DNA from: Paenibacillus guangzhouensis
GTDB lineage: Bacteria > Bacillota > Bacilli > Paenibacillales > Paenibacillaceae
DNA length: 64,000 nt
NCBI RefSeq assembly: GCF_009363075.1
Contig: NZ_CP045293.1
Span: 4,954,501 to 5,018,500 of the forward strand
Reading direction: 5' to 3'
The translations under genes were made by a program, and so were the position numbers. The notes below the pieces were generated by a model. That model saw nothing but the letters and a program-made list of their open reading frames with translations, did not search any database and was not told the origin of the DNA. Positions 10,052 to 18,608 of the stretch are shown here, one piece after another (the first letter of the stretch is position 1; the number at the start of each line of letters is the position of its first letter).

Positions 10052-10888
10052 GTGAATCCGTTCAATATCGGCTTTCAGACGGCAGAAGACACACCCTTCA
10101 TGACACTCGATTCCTTAGGGTGCCAGGAGGTTGATTCGCCCAACTATTCCTTTCAAGGCAATGAACGGCCGGACCGCGGCCATATTATTTTTCAATATAC
10201 GTTATCAGGCGAGGGGCGCGTTGAGATCGACGGGACAACCTACTGGTTGCCGGAAGGCACTGCCTTTCTCGTGCAAGTCCCCAGCTCGCACCGCTACTAT
10301 TATGATTCAGCTTCCGAGCAGCCGTGGAAGTTCATTTGGCTAAATATCCGCGGCGAAGATGCCCAGCGCATGTGGGATCGCATCATCGCCCAGGAAGGGC
10401 CGGTTGTCACGTTAGACGAGCAATCTGAGCCTATACGCGCATACTGGAAGCTCTACCATCGCATCGCAACGGAGCAAATATGCGATCCTTACATACTGTC
10501 CGTGCTCGTCTATGAATGGATGCTAACCCTGCTTCGCCCCCGAATCCATGCAACCACGAGCGTACAGGACAGCCCTGTGATTCTCCAAGCAAAGCAGTAT
10601 ATGGACGACCGTTATGCAGAGCCTGTCACGCTGGAAGAGATCGCTGCGAACAGCCAAGTCAGCCGGCATCACCTGTGCCGTATTTTCCAGAAGAACGAGC
10701 GTTGCTCCCCCTTCGAATACTTGCGTCGTAGACGATTGGAAGCCGCGGTTGCGCTGCTGCGCCAGTCCGACCTCCCGATCCAAGAGATCGGGGTACGCTG
10801 CGGGTTCGAGAGCCCCAGCTATTTCGGCAAAGTCTTCCGCCAGCACTACAACATGACACCAACGGAATATCGCCAATCCTACAGTTAG
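10052..10888 (+). CDS. AraC family transcriptional regulator
   Basis: A 278-residue regulator with an N-terminal cupin-like sugar-sensing domain (about 20-140) and a C-terminal pair of helix-turn-helix motifs (about 180-278; SQVSRHHLCRIF and ESPSYFGKVFRQHYNMTPTEYR). GTG start, with AAGGAGG about 9 nt ahead. It is divergent from the GH31 gene across a 135 bp intergenic region that holds a plausible forward promoter ending in TATACT. AraC proteins beside a glycosidase usually activate it when the matching sugar is present. The sugar is not known. Confidence 0.88.
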   Translation: MNPFNIGFQTAEDTPFMTLDSLGCQEVDSPNYSFQGNERPDRGHIIFQYTLSGEGRVEIDGTTYWLPEGTAFLVQVPSSHRYYYDSASEQPWKFIWLNIRGEDAQRMWDRIIAQEGPVVTLDEQSEPIRAYWKLYHRIATEQICDPYILSVLVYEWMLTLLRPRIHATTSVQDSPVILQAKQYMDDRYAEPVTLEEIAANSQVSRHHLCRIFQKNERCSPFEYLRRRRLEAAVALLRQSDLPIQEIGVRCGFESPSYFGKVFRQHYNMTPTEYRQSYS

Positions 10889-10921
10889 TGCTGTCGTCTT
10901 CATGTATAAACTTCATTCAAA

Positions 10922-10965
10922 AAGGGCTGCCCTCCGATCACACTACGTGATAGAGAGCAGCCCTT
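10922..10965. terminator. Bidirectional hairpin between convergent genes
   Basis: AAGGGCTGC pairs with GCAGCCCTT around a 26 nt loop that itself contains ATCACACTACGTGAT. It lies between the AraC gene (plus) and the lipoprotein gene (minus) and can serve both. Confidence 0.7.
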
Positions 10966-10977
10966 CGGCTTATTGCA

Positions 10978-12534
10978 TTATTTGCTTGTTACATAGAATT
11001 CGTAGTAATCCGGATCCCATTGCAAGTGACCGCCAAGCGCTTCAACAATGAATCGCAGTGGCAAGTTCGCCGCATCGTAATCATCAACCAATACCGGTTG
11101 CTTCATCGTCTTCGCTTCACCGTTGACATAAGCAGTTGTCGACCCGATCTTAAGCTCAACCGTAATGTCATTCAATGCATCGTAGACAACGATTTGTTTC
11201 GTTGCTGCATCCCATTTCACTTCTGCTTCGAATCCGTTCGCAATGTAGCTGAGCGGCACCATGCCTACGCCATCAAGCGACCACCAACCTGGGTAGTAAT
11301 CATCGCTGCCATAGCTGTCTTCTTCGAAGACCGTGAAGTCGGTCTTCCCTAGGCCAAGATCGTTCTTCAAGATTCCAAAAGCTGTCGAGTTCTTATCGAA
11401 ATTCGTGAGGAACCCTTTGCCAGATAGTGCATAGCTGTCGAATTTCTCAACGCCTTTCGATGTATCGATGGTATCAAGCTTCACGGCTTTATTGATGTTC
11501 CATGTCTGAGCTTGCGCACGCACGACAATCTTCTGAATCGGCATGTCTTCCACATCTGGAAGGGCAACTGTAAGCTCTAGATTCTGTTTACGCACTTGGT
11601 TATCGCCATCGATATAGAGATCCAGGCTCAACCCGGTTTCCTTGCTCAGCACTTGCTTCGCATCAGCTTCCTTCAAGAGCGCTTCAGCTTGTGCATCAAA
11701 ATCCTTCAGAATTTCATCCAGTCCATTTTTCACATATTTGTATAGGACTAAGGAACCAACTTCTTTATCTTTAGCAAGGGAGGTGAAGAAATCCGCTCCG
11801 TCACCTTCTTCAGAGTAGATGCCCATTTGACTTTCAAGGATCGGATAGAACGCATCGTACAAGGCGCTCGTAATCTCGCGCAGCCCTGCATCGTCTTTGA
11901 CCATATTCGTTAGCAACGTCTTCACAAGGCCAATGATTTCATCGCCTTTGATCTCAAGATGAAGCTTCTGCAGATTCAGGCTCTCACCATATACCGTCTC
12001 CGTGACGGAAGATACCGTTGCGACATTCGGTACCGGTGCTTGCTTCACGAGGTACGCTCCGATCTTCTGAACAGCCCCGCGGACCACATCTTGCGATTTC
12101 TCGATCTCTGCTACCAGCTCGCCTTCCAATTCTCCACCCGCAAGGGAGACAACAGCTGGCTTCTTCATCCCGTCAATCCACACGGTCATATTCATGTCTT
12201 CCATACCAAGCTTGAACGGTACGGCTTTACCGCTGTATGTAATATTTCCTGCGATGGACATATGTGTTGGATCTTGCGTAGCTGCACGGGTGATGTCTAA
12301 CTTAACCCCATTTACAAGATCGATAATCTTCTTGTCTTCTGCTGAGATCGCGCCATCTTTGCGAGGGATTAACTCCACTGACAAGGATTGGCTGGACTCA
12401 CTAGACTTCACGTTGAGGCTGTTCTCAACGACTTTGGCAATGTTCACACCGCCGATCGATTGACATCCAGCAAGCACGACCATCATCGCGACTAGCGTGA
12501 CGCCTAACCACTTTTTCCACGTCTTCGCTCTCAT
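10978..12534 (-). CDS. Lipoprotein with copper-amine-oxidase N-terminal-like domain
   Basis: A 518-residue exported lipoprotein of unknown role. The N-terminus is a lipoprotein signal peptide with lipobox VLAGC. The last 130 residues are of the copper amine oxidase N-terminal (stalk) type: LDGVGMVPLSYIANGFEAEVKWD, then LPLRFIVEALGGHLQWD. This domain is very common in secreted Paenibacillus proteins and is thought to bind the cell wall or mediate contacts. The middle is acidic and mostly helical. The start at 12534 has GGAAGGGG 8 nt ahead; the GTG at 12552 overlaps that site. Confidence 0.75.
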   Translation of the reverse strand: MRAKTWKKWLGVTLVAMMVVLAGCQSIGGVNIAKVVENSLNVKSSESSQSLSVELIPRKDGAISAEDKKIIDLVNGVKLDITRAATQDPTHMSIAGNITYSGKAVPFKLGMEDMNMTVWIDGMKKPAVVSLAGGELEGELVAEIEKSQDVVRGAVQKIGAYLVKQAPVPNVATVSSVTETVYGESLNLQKLHLEIKGDEIIGLVKTLLTNMVKDDAGLREITSALYDAFYPILESQMGIYSEEGDGADFFTSLAKDKEVGSLVLYKYVKNGLDEILKDFDAQAEALLKEADAKQVLSKETGLSLDLYIDGDNQVRKQNLELTVALPDVEDMPIQKIVVRAQAQTWNINKAVKLDTIDTSKGVEKFDSYALSGKGFLTNFDKNSTAFGILKNDLGLGKTDFTVFEEDSYGSDDYYPGWWSLDGVGMVPLSYIANGFEAEVKWDAATKQIVVYDALNDITVELKIGSTTAYVNGEAKTMKQPVLVDDYDAANLPLRFIVEALGGHLQWDPDYYEFYVTSK

Positions 12535-12775
12535 TCTTTTTTCCCCTTCCACTATGTAACAAATATACTAATCTCTTTATTATCCCAAAGCTTACCAATA
12601 CTGTACAGTGAAAAAAAACCTATATTTCTTACATTTTTCGATGAAACATGGCATTTCTATGACAAAATCAATAGAATTAAATCGCATTCCCCTCTTAGCC
12701 TGTGAGAACCTATTAATATAGCGCTTACTTCGATGTATACCCTCATTAGCCTCAAAATACATGGATTCCCACCAT

Positions 12776-12805
12776 TTTACAAAAATCGTTGCTGAGGCGT
12801 ATGAT
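12776..12805 (+). promoter_or_regulatory. Sigma-A promoter of c-di-AMP riboswitch transcript
   Basis: TTTACA at 12776-12781, an 18 nt spacer and TATGAT at 12800-12805. Transcription would start near 12812, about 10 nt before the aptamer. Nothing else is recognised between 12535 and 12775; a 73-codon minus-strand frame there has no support. Confidence 0.65.
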
Positions 12806-12820
12806 ACAGCCAATTGACTA

Positions 12821-12952
12821 TTCGCTGAATTCTCACCAAGAGAGAAGCGGGGGAACCAACCAATGAAGCTGATGCAGCTTCTTGGGGTGAATCGGCCAGT
12901 GCCGTAGGGTCATCTCTCAGACCCGAATCCGACAGCTAACCTCGTAAGCGAT
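12821..12952 (+). ncRNA. c-di-AMP riboswitch (ydaO-yuaA type)
   Basis: The aptamer carries the conserved blocks of the ydaO class in order: GCGGGGGAACCAAC, TTGGGGTGAATC, GTAGGGTCATCTCTCAGACC, CGAATCCGACAGCTAAC and CTCGTAAGCGA. The outer stem P1 pairs TCGCT (12822-12826) with AGCGA (12947-12951). This class binds cyclic di-AMP and usually turns genes off when the signal is high; known targets are cell-wall hydrolases and potassium or osmolyte transporters. A strong terminator follows at 13023-13067, as expected for the expression platform. Confidence 0.93.
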
Positions 12953-13022
12953 CCATGAGAGAGGTCTCGCATCGTAAGGCGTGCTCTCTTCGTGCTGCTC
13001 ATGACCACAGCGAGCAGTATGT

Positions 13023-13067
13023 AAGAAGCCCACGAACAGAGGATTCCTCTATTTCGTGGGCTTCTTT
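13023..13067 (+). terminator. Terminator of riboswitch expression platform
   Basis: AGAAGCCCACGAA pairs with TTCGTGGGCTTCT, with an inner CAGAGGA/TCCTCT pairing, followed by TTTTTG. It sits between the aptamer and the next gene (ATG 13103). It should form when c-di-AMP is bound. Confidence 0.9.
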
Positions 13068-13102
13068 TTGTCGATCATCCTATCGTGAAGGAGATGCTTC
13101 CT

Positions 13103-13507
13103 ATGAACTTGAACACGGTACACACCGTTTCGATGACAACACAACTATCCTCGCCATTAAGAAAAATCGAAATTTTTCAGCTGCATGAGCCCGACCATAC
13201 CACCACACTGGTACTCAAGTTATCCAATGGCATACGTATCGGCTGGGGAGAATATCGCATGCAGACCTCTCCACCGACTGATTTGGTAAAATGGGCTGCA
13301 ACGTACCACCATCTAGCAGGAATGAACGCCCTCCAAGCGATCGATTATCTCGTCCGCTTCGGCGAATCCTGGCCTCCTGCGAAAGTTCACCTGATGGAAT
13401 CGGCACTCTTAGACCTATGCAACACGATCGAACCAACACCATGTACATATCCCATTCATGATCTCACCAATATGGCAATCGCATATTACATCTTCATTCT
13501 AGAATGA
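13103..13507 (+). CDS. Small protein resembling enolase-superfamily N-terminal domain
   Basis: The 134-residue product has no clear function. Residues about 20-110 resemble the N-terminal capping domain of mandelate racemase/muconate lactonizing enzymes: a beta strand KIEIFQLHEP, NGIRIGWGEYRM (family pattern GxxGWGE), and the helix KVHLMESALLDLCNT (family pattern AxxAIExALWDLxGK). The catalytic barrel is entirely absent, and no further in-frame barrel sequence follows. AAGGAG lies 9 nt before the ATG. The gene is the only possible target of the c-di-AMP riboswitch. Its 3' end overlaps the convergent minJ gene by 22 nt. It may be a binding protein or a relic. Confidence 0.6.
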   Translation: MNLNTVHTVSMTTQLSSPLRKIEIFQLHEPDHTTTLVLKLSNGIRIGWGEYRMQTSPPTDLVKWAATYHHLAGMNALQAIDYLVRFGESWPPAKVHLMESALLDLCNTIEPTPCTYPIHDLTNMAIAYYIFILE

Positions 13508-14754
13508 ACGCCGGATAACTTCATCCGCACTATGGTAAAAATCGAAGCCGGCGCTTTGCCTACATAATAGGAGGCATCTTGATCAGGGGCTAGGACGACA
13601 CCCAGCTGATGGTGTTCCCCTGCAAATATCGCCCGCTGCAGAAATTTGATCTCTCCCGCGAGGTTAAGCACTTCCAGCTTGCAAAATGCAGGATTCGCAC
13701 GAAGCGCTTGATGGAGCTCCTCCTTCGAGCGTACCGCAAATCCGTTCACCTTATGTACGATCTCACCCGGTTCAATTCCCAGCTCCTGTGCAGGTGTCCC
13801 TGGAATTACCGCCAAGACATGCAATCCTCGTTCGTCATGAACATAGATTGGGCTGCGCTTCGCTTCTTCCATCGTGCTGGACCAGTAAATCCATTCATGC
13901 ATGGCAATGGCGAACAGAGCAACGATGAGCATGATTGGACTCCACAGTCCGGCTGCAAGGGAAAGACCTAACAGGACAACACTGTATATCATTAACCGGG
14001 ATGAGCTCTGCTTCACCTTCTCTTGCGGCAATCGGGATTGCGTCCATTCGCTGAACCCGATAACAACAGGGAACGCCATGAGCATCCATCCATTCGCCCA
14101 CGCCTCGCCGCCGAAGAACGGCGTCCAAGGCAGCACCGATCCGACCGTCTGCGCCGGGATCATAAGAAATAACGGAACCGGCCAATAACTCTGCATTTGA
14201 TATCCGCCAACGAGCTTCCCGCGCTTACCCTCTACGAATAATGGACTTGCGAACTTCGCTCCTTGCAGACGGATTAAAATCGCTTCCGCCAAATGCAGCA
14301 GCGCAACCAAAGCGGCTAACGCCGGAATATCGAGCGTTCGCAGCGTCGTCAGTACTGATCCAGCGAATCCCGTCAACTGCCAATCCGGGAACCGGTCGAC
14401 GATAAACTGCAGAATGCCGAGAACTCCTACGGCATATGCAAGACACAAGAACCGTACACGGACGAGCATGAGCAGGATAGCGACTGACCAAATCAGCAAG
14501 ATCGCCTCCGCCGTCAATGTCATTCCGGTGAACGCCGACACCAAAGAAATCCCGATCCCTGCGAGTAAACCTCCGAGCAAGGTGCGAATCAATTGATCAC
14601 CCAGCGCATGCATCTTCACAGAAAATAGCTTACGCTCCAACATCACCTGACGGCGATACTGGAAGACAATCAGAATAATCGCTATATATAGAAACGGCTG
14701 CAAAAACATCTGCACAATCGCCTCAACAATGTTCCACAAGATCTCCATCACCAT
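13486..14754 (-). CDS. minJ: MinJ-like polytopic PDZ protein
   Basis: In Bacillus, MinJ links DivIVA to MinD and so places the division-site inhibitor at poles. This 422-residue protein has eight or so membrane segments over residues 1-300 and a C-terminal PDZ domain (about 305-380; GLHVLAVIPGTPAQELGIEPGEIVHKVNG). It sits next to ctpB and downstream of ftsEX, as minJ (yvjD) does in B. subtilis, which is the main reason for the symbol. Several starts are crowded (14760, 14754, 14748); 14754 gives the best distance to GAGGA. Its end overlaps the convergent 13103 gene. Confidence 0.75.
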   Translation of the reverse strand: MVMEILWNIVEAIVQMFLQPFLYIAIILIVFQYRRQVMLERKLFSVKMHALGDQLIRTLLGGLLAGIGISLVSAFTGMTLTAEAILLIWSVAILLMLVRVRFLCLAYAVGVLGILQFIVDRFPDWQLTGFAGSVLTTLRTLDIPALAALVALLHLAEAILIRLQGAKFASPLFVEGKRGKLVGGYQMQSYWPVPLFLMIPAQTVGSVLPWTPFFGGEAWANGWMLMAFPVVIGFSEWTQSRLPQEKVKQSSSRLMIYSVVLLGLSLAAGLWSPIMLIVALFAIAMHEWIYWSSTMEEAKRSPIYVHDERGLHVLAVIPGTPAQELGIEPGEIVHKVNGFAVRSKEELHQALRANPAFCKLEVLNLAGEIKFLQRAIFAGEHHQLGVVLAPDQDASYYVGKAPASIFTIVRMKLSGVHSRMKM

Positions 14755-14802
14755 TCCCATTCCTCAACCCCCAATTCGATGCGTTATCAATTCGAACGAA
14801 CA

Positions 14803-14838
14803 CAAAAAAAGAGAAGGCAACTTACCTATGCCTTCTCT
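14803..14838 (-). terminator. Terminator after ctpB
   Basis: On the minus strand AGAGAAGGCA pairs with TGCCTTCTCT and is followed by TTTTTTT. It separates ctpB from minJ, so minJ should have its own start or depend on read-through. Confidence 0.88.
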
Positions 14839-14854
14839 CCCTATTCGACGCGGA

Positions 14855-16300
14855 CTAACGGATTTCCTCCCGAAGCACCTCAACCGCTTTATTCAATTGG
14901 GTATCATACTTCGGATCTTGAAGCCGTCGCTTGATCTCTGCTTCCAGCTTCTGGGCTGTCAGATCATCCACTTTCCCCGTCTCCGGCAAGCCTGATTGCA
15001 CCTGGAATGCTCGCACGGCTTGCTCAGTTGTATGGTCGAAATAGCCGTCCTTACGGCCCGGATGATAAGCAAGACCATCCAGCATAATCTGCAGATTCCT
15101 CACATCTTCATTGTTCATATCATATTTCAACTCTTGCTTCTGAGACAGACGAGAGACGAAGTAATAATCCGGTTCCTTCACTTCCACATCCGGTTTAATC
15201 CCGCTCTTATGGACCCAACTCCCTTTTGGGGTAAGCCACTTGGCGAACGTCATCTTAAGCAAGCTGCCGTCATCGAATTCTTCCTTGTACGTAACCTGCA
15301 TCGTACCCTTACCGAAAGAAGGAACACCTACCAGCTTCGCGAGCTGAAGATCCTGAAGTGCTCCCGCCAGAATCTCCGATGCGCTGGCGCTGCCTTCATT
15401 AATTAACGTAATGATCGGGTACTTCTTCGTTCCTTTTCCACGGGATAACGCCTTCGTCACCTTCTCATCCCGGCGCTCCTGCTGATAGATGATCTGTCCG
15501 GATGGAATGAAGTTCTCAGCAATGTCGGTTACCACTGGGACGAAGCCGCCAGGATTGTTACGAACATCAATGATTAACCCTTTCATGCCGCTTCGCTCAA
15601 GCTTCGTAAGCTCTTCTTTGAATCGTTTGCCCGTATTCATGGAGAACTGGCGAATTTCAATTAAGCCGATACCCCGATCTAACATTTCTCCATGTACTGT
15701 CTCCAGACTAATATCTTCGCGGACAACCTCGAATTCAAGCAATGCATCCATGCCCGCACGGCGAACTTTAATCTTGGCTTTCGTTCCCTTCGGACCCCGA
15801 ATGCGTTCAATGGCTTCACTTAACTTCAGCCCGTCCAGCTTCTCGCCATTAATCGAGACGAATACATCCTTCGGCAATATGCCTGCTCGTTCTGCCGGGG
15901 TCCCCTTGATCGCCGCCAGGACCGTCACCTTGTTATCTTCCATCGTCACTTCCGCACCGATGCCGGTATACGTGCCTTCCAAGCTCGATGCGAATTGCCC
16001 CGCGGATTCTTCGTTCATATATACCGAGTAAGGGTCTTTGAGTGCCTCCATCATGCCATTCACTGCGCCGTCAATTACTTTCTCCCGGTCGACATTACTA
16101 TAATATTGACCTTCGATCAATTGCAGTGTTGTATTCAATTTCTTAAATTCATTGTTCGTAAACCCAGAGAACTTCGCCGTGGTCGCTTGTCGATCACCAC
16201 TTGTCATAATCGGGTTCTTCACCACCGTCAACGTGATCAGACACGTTGCGAACATGGTGAGCAGAACAAATGCAATCACTGCCCGACCTGTAAATTTCAC
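14855..16300 (-). CDS. ctpB: C-terminal processing peptidase, S41 family
   Basis: CtpB-type membrane-anchored serine protease; in Bacillus it trims envelope proteins and signals during sporulation. The 481 residues contain a membrane helix (about 5-27), a PDZ domain (about 90-165), the S41 catalytic domain with Ser in GSASASEILAGAL and Lys in SFGKGTMQ, and a C-terminal peptidoglycan-binding domain (YFDHTTEQAVRAFQ). The length matches B. subtilis CtpB. I use the GTG at 16300, which follows AAGGTGGTGA by 5 nt; the frame is open 29 codons further up without a comparable site. It lies downstream of the M23 gene. Confidence 0.9.
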   Translation of the reverse strand: MKFTGRAVIAFVLLTMFATCLITLTVVKNPIMTSGDRQATTAKFSGFTNNEFKKLNTTLQLIEGQYYSNVDREKVIDGAVNGMMEALKDPYSVYMNEESAGQFASSLEGTYTGIGAEVTMEDNKVTVLAAIKGTPAERAGILPKDVFVSINGEKLDGLKLSEAIERIRGPKGTKAKIKVRRAGMDALLEFEVVREDISLETVHGEMLDRGIGLIEIRQFSMNTGKRFKEELTKLERSGMKGLIIDVRNNPGGFVPVVTDIAENFIPSGQIIYQQERRDEKVTKALSRGKGTKKYPIITLINEGSASASEILAGALQDLQLAKLVGVPSFGKGTMQVTYKEEFDDGSLLKMTFAKWLTPKGSWVHKSGIKPDVEVKEPDYYFVSRLSQKQELKYDMNNEDVRNLQIMLDGLAYHPGRKDGYFDHTTEQAVRAFQVQSGLPETGKVDDLTAQKLEAEIKRRLQDPKYDTQLNKAVEVLREEIR

Positions 16301-16435
16301 AAGAATCACCACCTTATAACCAACTCCCGAAGGAGCGGTTTCCATCTTTTCACAAGATTCTCGTGGTAGTATATGACAAGCATGCACCTTTTATTTGCAA
16401 ATTTCTGGTGTGTGAACGAAAAGTCAGCCCGCAGT

Positions 16436-17614
16436 CTATAAATTTAAGTATCCCGTTGGATTCTTCGGTACTTCATTCACCCGTACTTCGAAATGCAAAT
16501 GGTTCCCTGTCGACTGCCCCGTGCTGCCTACTTCAGCAATTTTCTGACCCTTCTTCACTTCCTGGCCTTTCTCAACCAGGATTCCACCATTGCGGATATG
16601 CCCATACAACGTCCACAAGCCGTTACCATGATTAATAATCACGCAGTTCCCGTAACCGCTAACGGTCTGCGCGACGATCACGATCCCTGCTTCCGCAGCA
16701 TAAATCGACGTACCTTTCGGCGCAGCGAAATCGAGTCCCGTATGCATTTTTCCTTTTTGGCCGGTTACCGGATGCGTTCGCGGTCCGAAGCCGGATGACA
16801 GACGGAAAGTCTGAATCGGCATGCCGAGCTTGCCGCCTTTATATTTCGGTTTGAATTTTTTCTTCTTCTCTTGCAGTGCTGCTGTCTTCTTCGCAAGCTC
16901 CATGACGAACTTCTCTTGCTCTTCGCTAATTTCTTCGCCCTCTTCAATCTGCTTGCTCAGGCTTGCAATCATCACTTCTTTTTGCTTCTCTTTGCCTGCT
17001 AGGTCTTGCTTGGTGAGATCCATCTTGGAATAGAGTGCACGAACCTGCTTTAGGTCCACTTCAACTTGCTTCTTCTTCTCGATAACGAGCAACTTGTCCC
17101 GTTTGTTATCTGCCAGAATATCCTTATCCTGACCTACAACGGATTTCAACATATCGATACGGTCGAGGAAATCCGAGAAGCTCGTGGAATCGAGCAATAC
17201 ATCCAAATAGGAGACAAATCCATTCGTATACATCAGGCGAAGACGCGAATCGAGCAGCTGGCTGCGGCTCTGAACGCGTTCCGTCGCTTCTTCCAGCTCC
17301 ACCGCTGTCTGACGAAGCTTATCTTCCGTCTGATCGATCTGCACCGACGTATCCATCATATCTTTGGTTACGTCATTGATCTGCGCCATAATTACCGTGA
17401 TCTCAGAAGCTGTGCGTTCCTTCGCAACCTTTGCTTGCTTCACGTTCTTCTCCGCTTCTTGCTGCTTCTTCATTGCAGAACGCTGCTGTTGCTGTAATTT
17501 CTTAATTTCTTTATTGATTTTATCGATCTCCGATTCCGCATGCGTCTCTACCGGCGGCACCATCGTGAAGATGAGACCCATCATCATAACGATTAGCATC
17601 AGTTTCTTCTTCAA
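16436..17614 (-). CDS. Coiled-coil M23 peptidoglycan hydrolase (EnvC/PcsB-like)
   Basis: An exported 392-residue protein: signal peptide to about residue 26 (THAES), two long coiled coils (about 27-115 and 165-245), then an M23/LytM domain (about 275-385). The zinc ligands appear intact (HTGLD, with His and Asp, and HLHFE). This is the layout of EnvC and of FtsEX-controlled hydrolases, in which the coiled coil docks on FtsX. It directly follows ftsX, supporting that pairing. Unlike E. coli EnvC, the metal site is kept, so it may cut peptidoglycan itself. The start is TTG at 17614, with GGAGGGG 8 nt ahead. Confidence 0.88.
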   Translation of the reverse strand: MKKKLMLIVMMMGLIFTMVPPVETHAESEIDKINKEIKKLQQQQRSAMKKQQEAEKNVKQAKVAKERTASEITVIMAQINDVTKDMMDTSVQIDQTEDKLRQTAVELEEATERVQSRSQLLDSRLRLMYTNGFVSYLDVLLDSTSFSDFLDRIDMLKSVVGQDKDILADNKRDKLLVIEKKKQVEVDLKQVRALYSKMDLTKQDLAGKEKQKEVMIASLSKQIEEGEEISEEQEKFVMELAKKTAALQEKKKKFKPKYKGGKLGMPIQTFRLSSGFGPRTHPVTGQKGKMHTGLDFAAPKGTSIYAAEAGIVIVAQTVSGYGNCVIINHGNGLWTLYGHIRNGGILVEKGQEVKKGQKIAEVGSTGQSTGNHLHFEVRVNEVPKNPTGYLNL

Positions 17615-17690
17615 AAGACTTTCCCCTCCATGTTCTTTTCAGGTTCTTCTTCGATTATGAAACTAAGAAAGTATTAAATAGGTGTTCCCT

Positions 17691-18608
17691 CTAGACTTTT
17701 AGGAATTTGCGAATGGAGACAGTAGACCCCCATACCCCAATCAGAACACCTAAGCCGAGCAGCGCACCGCCGACAGACAGCCATATCTCATGCAGCGGCA
17801 TCAATTTGATGAGCATTAGCCCCAGTTCCACTTGCGTAAGCTTTACCAGACGATCATAGCCTGTAAATAGAATCGCAATCGTGACTGCAGAGCCTAGAAA
17901 GCCAATGAGTGCGCCTTCGATAAAGAACGGCCAGCGGATGAAATGATTCGTTGCCCCCACCAGCTTCATAATGCCGATCTCTCTGCGGCGCGCGATGATC
18001 GTGACCTTAATCGTATTCGAAATCAAGAACATCGATGTAATTGCAAGTCCCGCCACGACAACAAGCCCGGCATTCCGGATCGTGTTCGTCACGGCGAACA
18101 TCTTCTCTACCGTGCCTTCGCCGTATTTCACTTTGGAGATGACCTTCTCCGTCGTTGTCTTCTTGAGCTCTTCGATCTTCTTCGCAACAGCTGGGATCGT
18201 CGTTGGCTCCAGAACATCAACAACGAGCGTATCCGGCAGCGGATTCGTATCTTCGGTATAACCGGAGAGCAGTTCCTTGCCGTCTTCCCCTAGATTCTCA
18301 CGGAAGATTTTCATCCCCTCTTCCTTCGTGACAACCTCAACCTTACTCACTTCACTCATATTGCCGATCTCGGTATGTAATTGCTCCCGCTGTTCCTTCG
18401 TCGTGTTCGGCTCTAGATACACTTGAATCTGAACCTGACTCTCGACTTGTCCTGCGAGCGCATTAATGTTCAGCGATAAGACTAGAAATACACCTAATAT
18501 AAATAGAGAGATGACGATCGAGCTGATGGAAGCAAAGGACATCCAGCCATTGCGAATCACATTCTTCGCGCCTTCTCGCAAGTGTCGAAGTATCGTTCTA
18601 AATGTCAT
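17691..18608 (-). CDS. ftsX: Cell division ABC transporter permease FtsX
   Basis: FtsX is the membrane subunit of FtsEX, which relays ATP-driven conformational change to wall hydrolases. The 305-residue protein has one N-terminal membrane helix (about 22-45), a large extracytoplasmic domain (about 46-170), and three more helices in a FtsX/MacB-type domain. The start at 18608 overlaps the ftsE end by 11 nt and has AGGAG 9 nt ahead, so translation is coupled. The frame is open another 27 codons upstream inside ftsE, but that extension is not the gene. Confidence 0.95.
   Translation of the reverse strand: MTFRTILRHLREGAKNVIRNGWMSFASISSIVISLFILGVFLVLSLNINALAGQVESQVQIQVYLEPNTTKEQREQLHTEIGNMSEVSKVEVVTKEEGMKIFRENLGEDGKELLSGYTEDTNPLPDTLVVDVLEPTTIPAVAKKIEELKKTTTEKVISKVKYGEGTVEKMFAVTNTIRNAGLVVVAGLAITSMFLISNTIKVTIIARRREIGIMKLVGATNHFIRWPFFIEGALIGFLGSAVTIAILFTGYDRLVKLTQVELGLMLIKLMPLHEIWLSVGGALLGLGVLIGVWGSTVSIRKFLKV

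Noticed and set aside
12592-12813. 73-codon minus-strand frame before the riboswitch
   Set aside because: No ribosome-binding site, no recognisable protein, and it overlaps the promoter of the riboswitch transcript.
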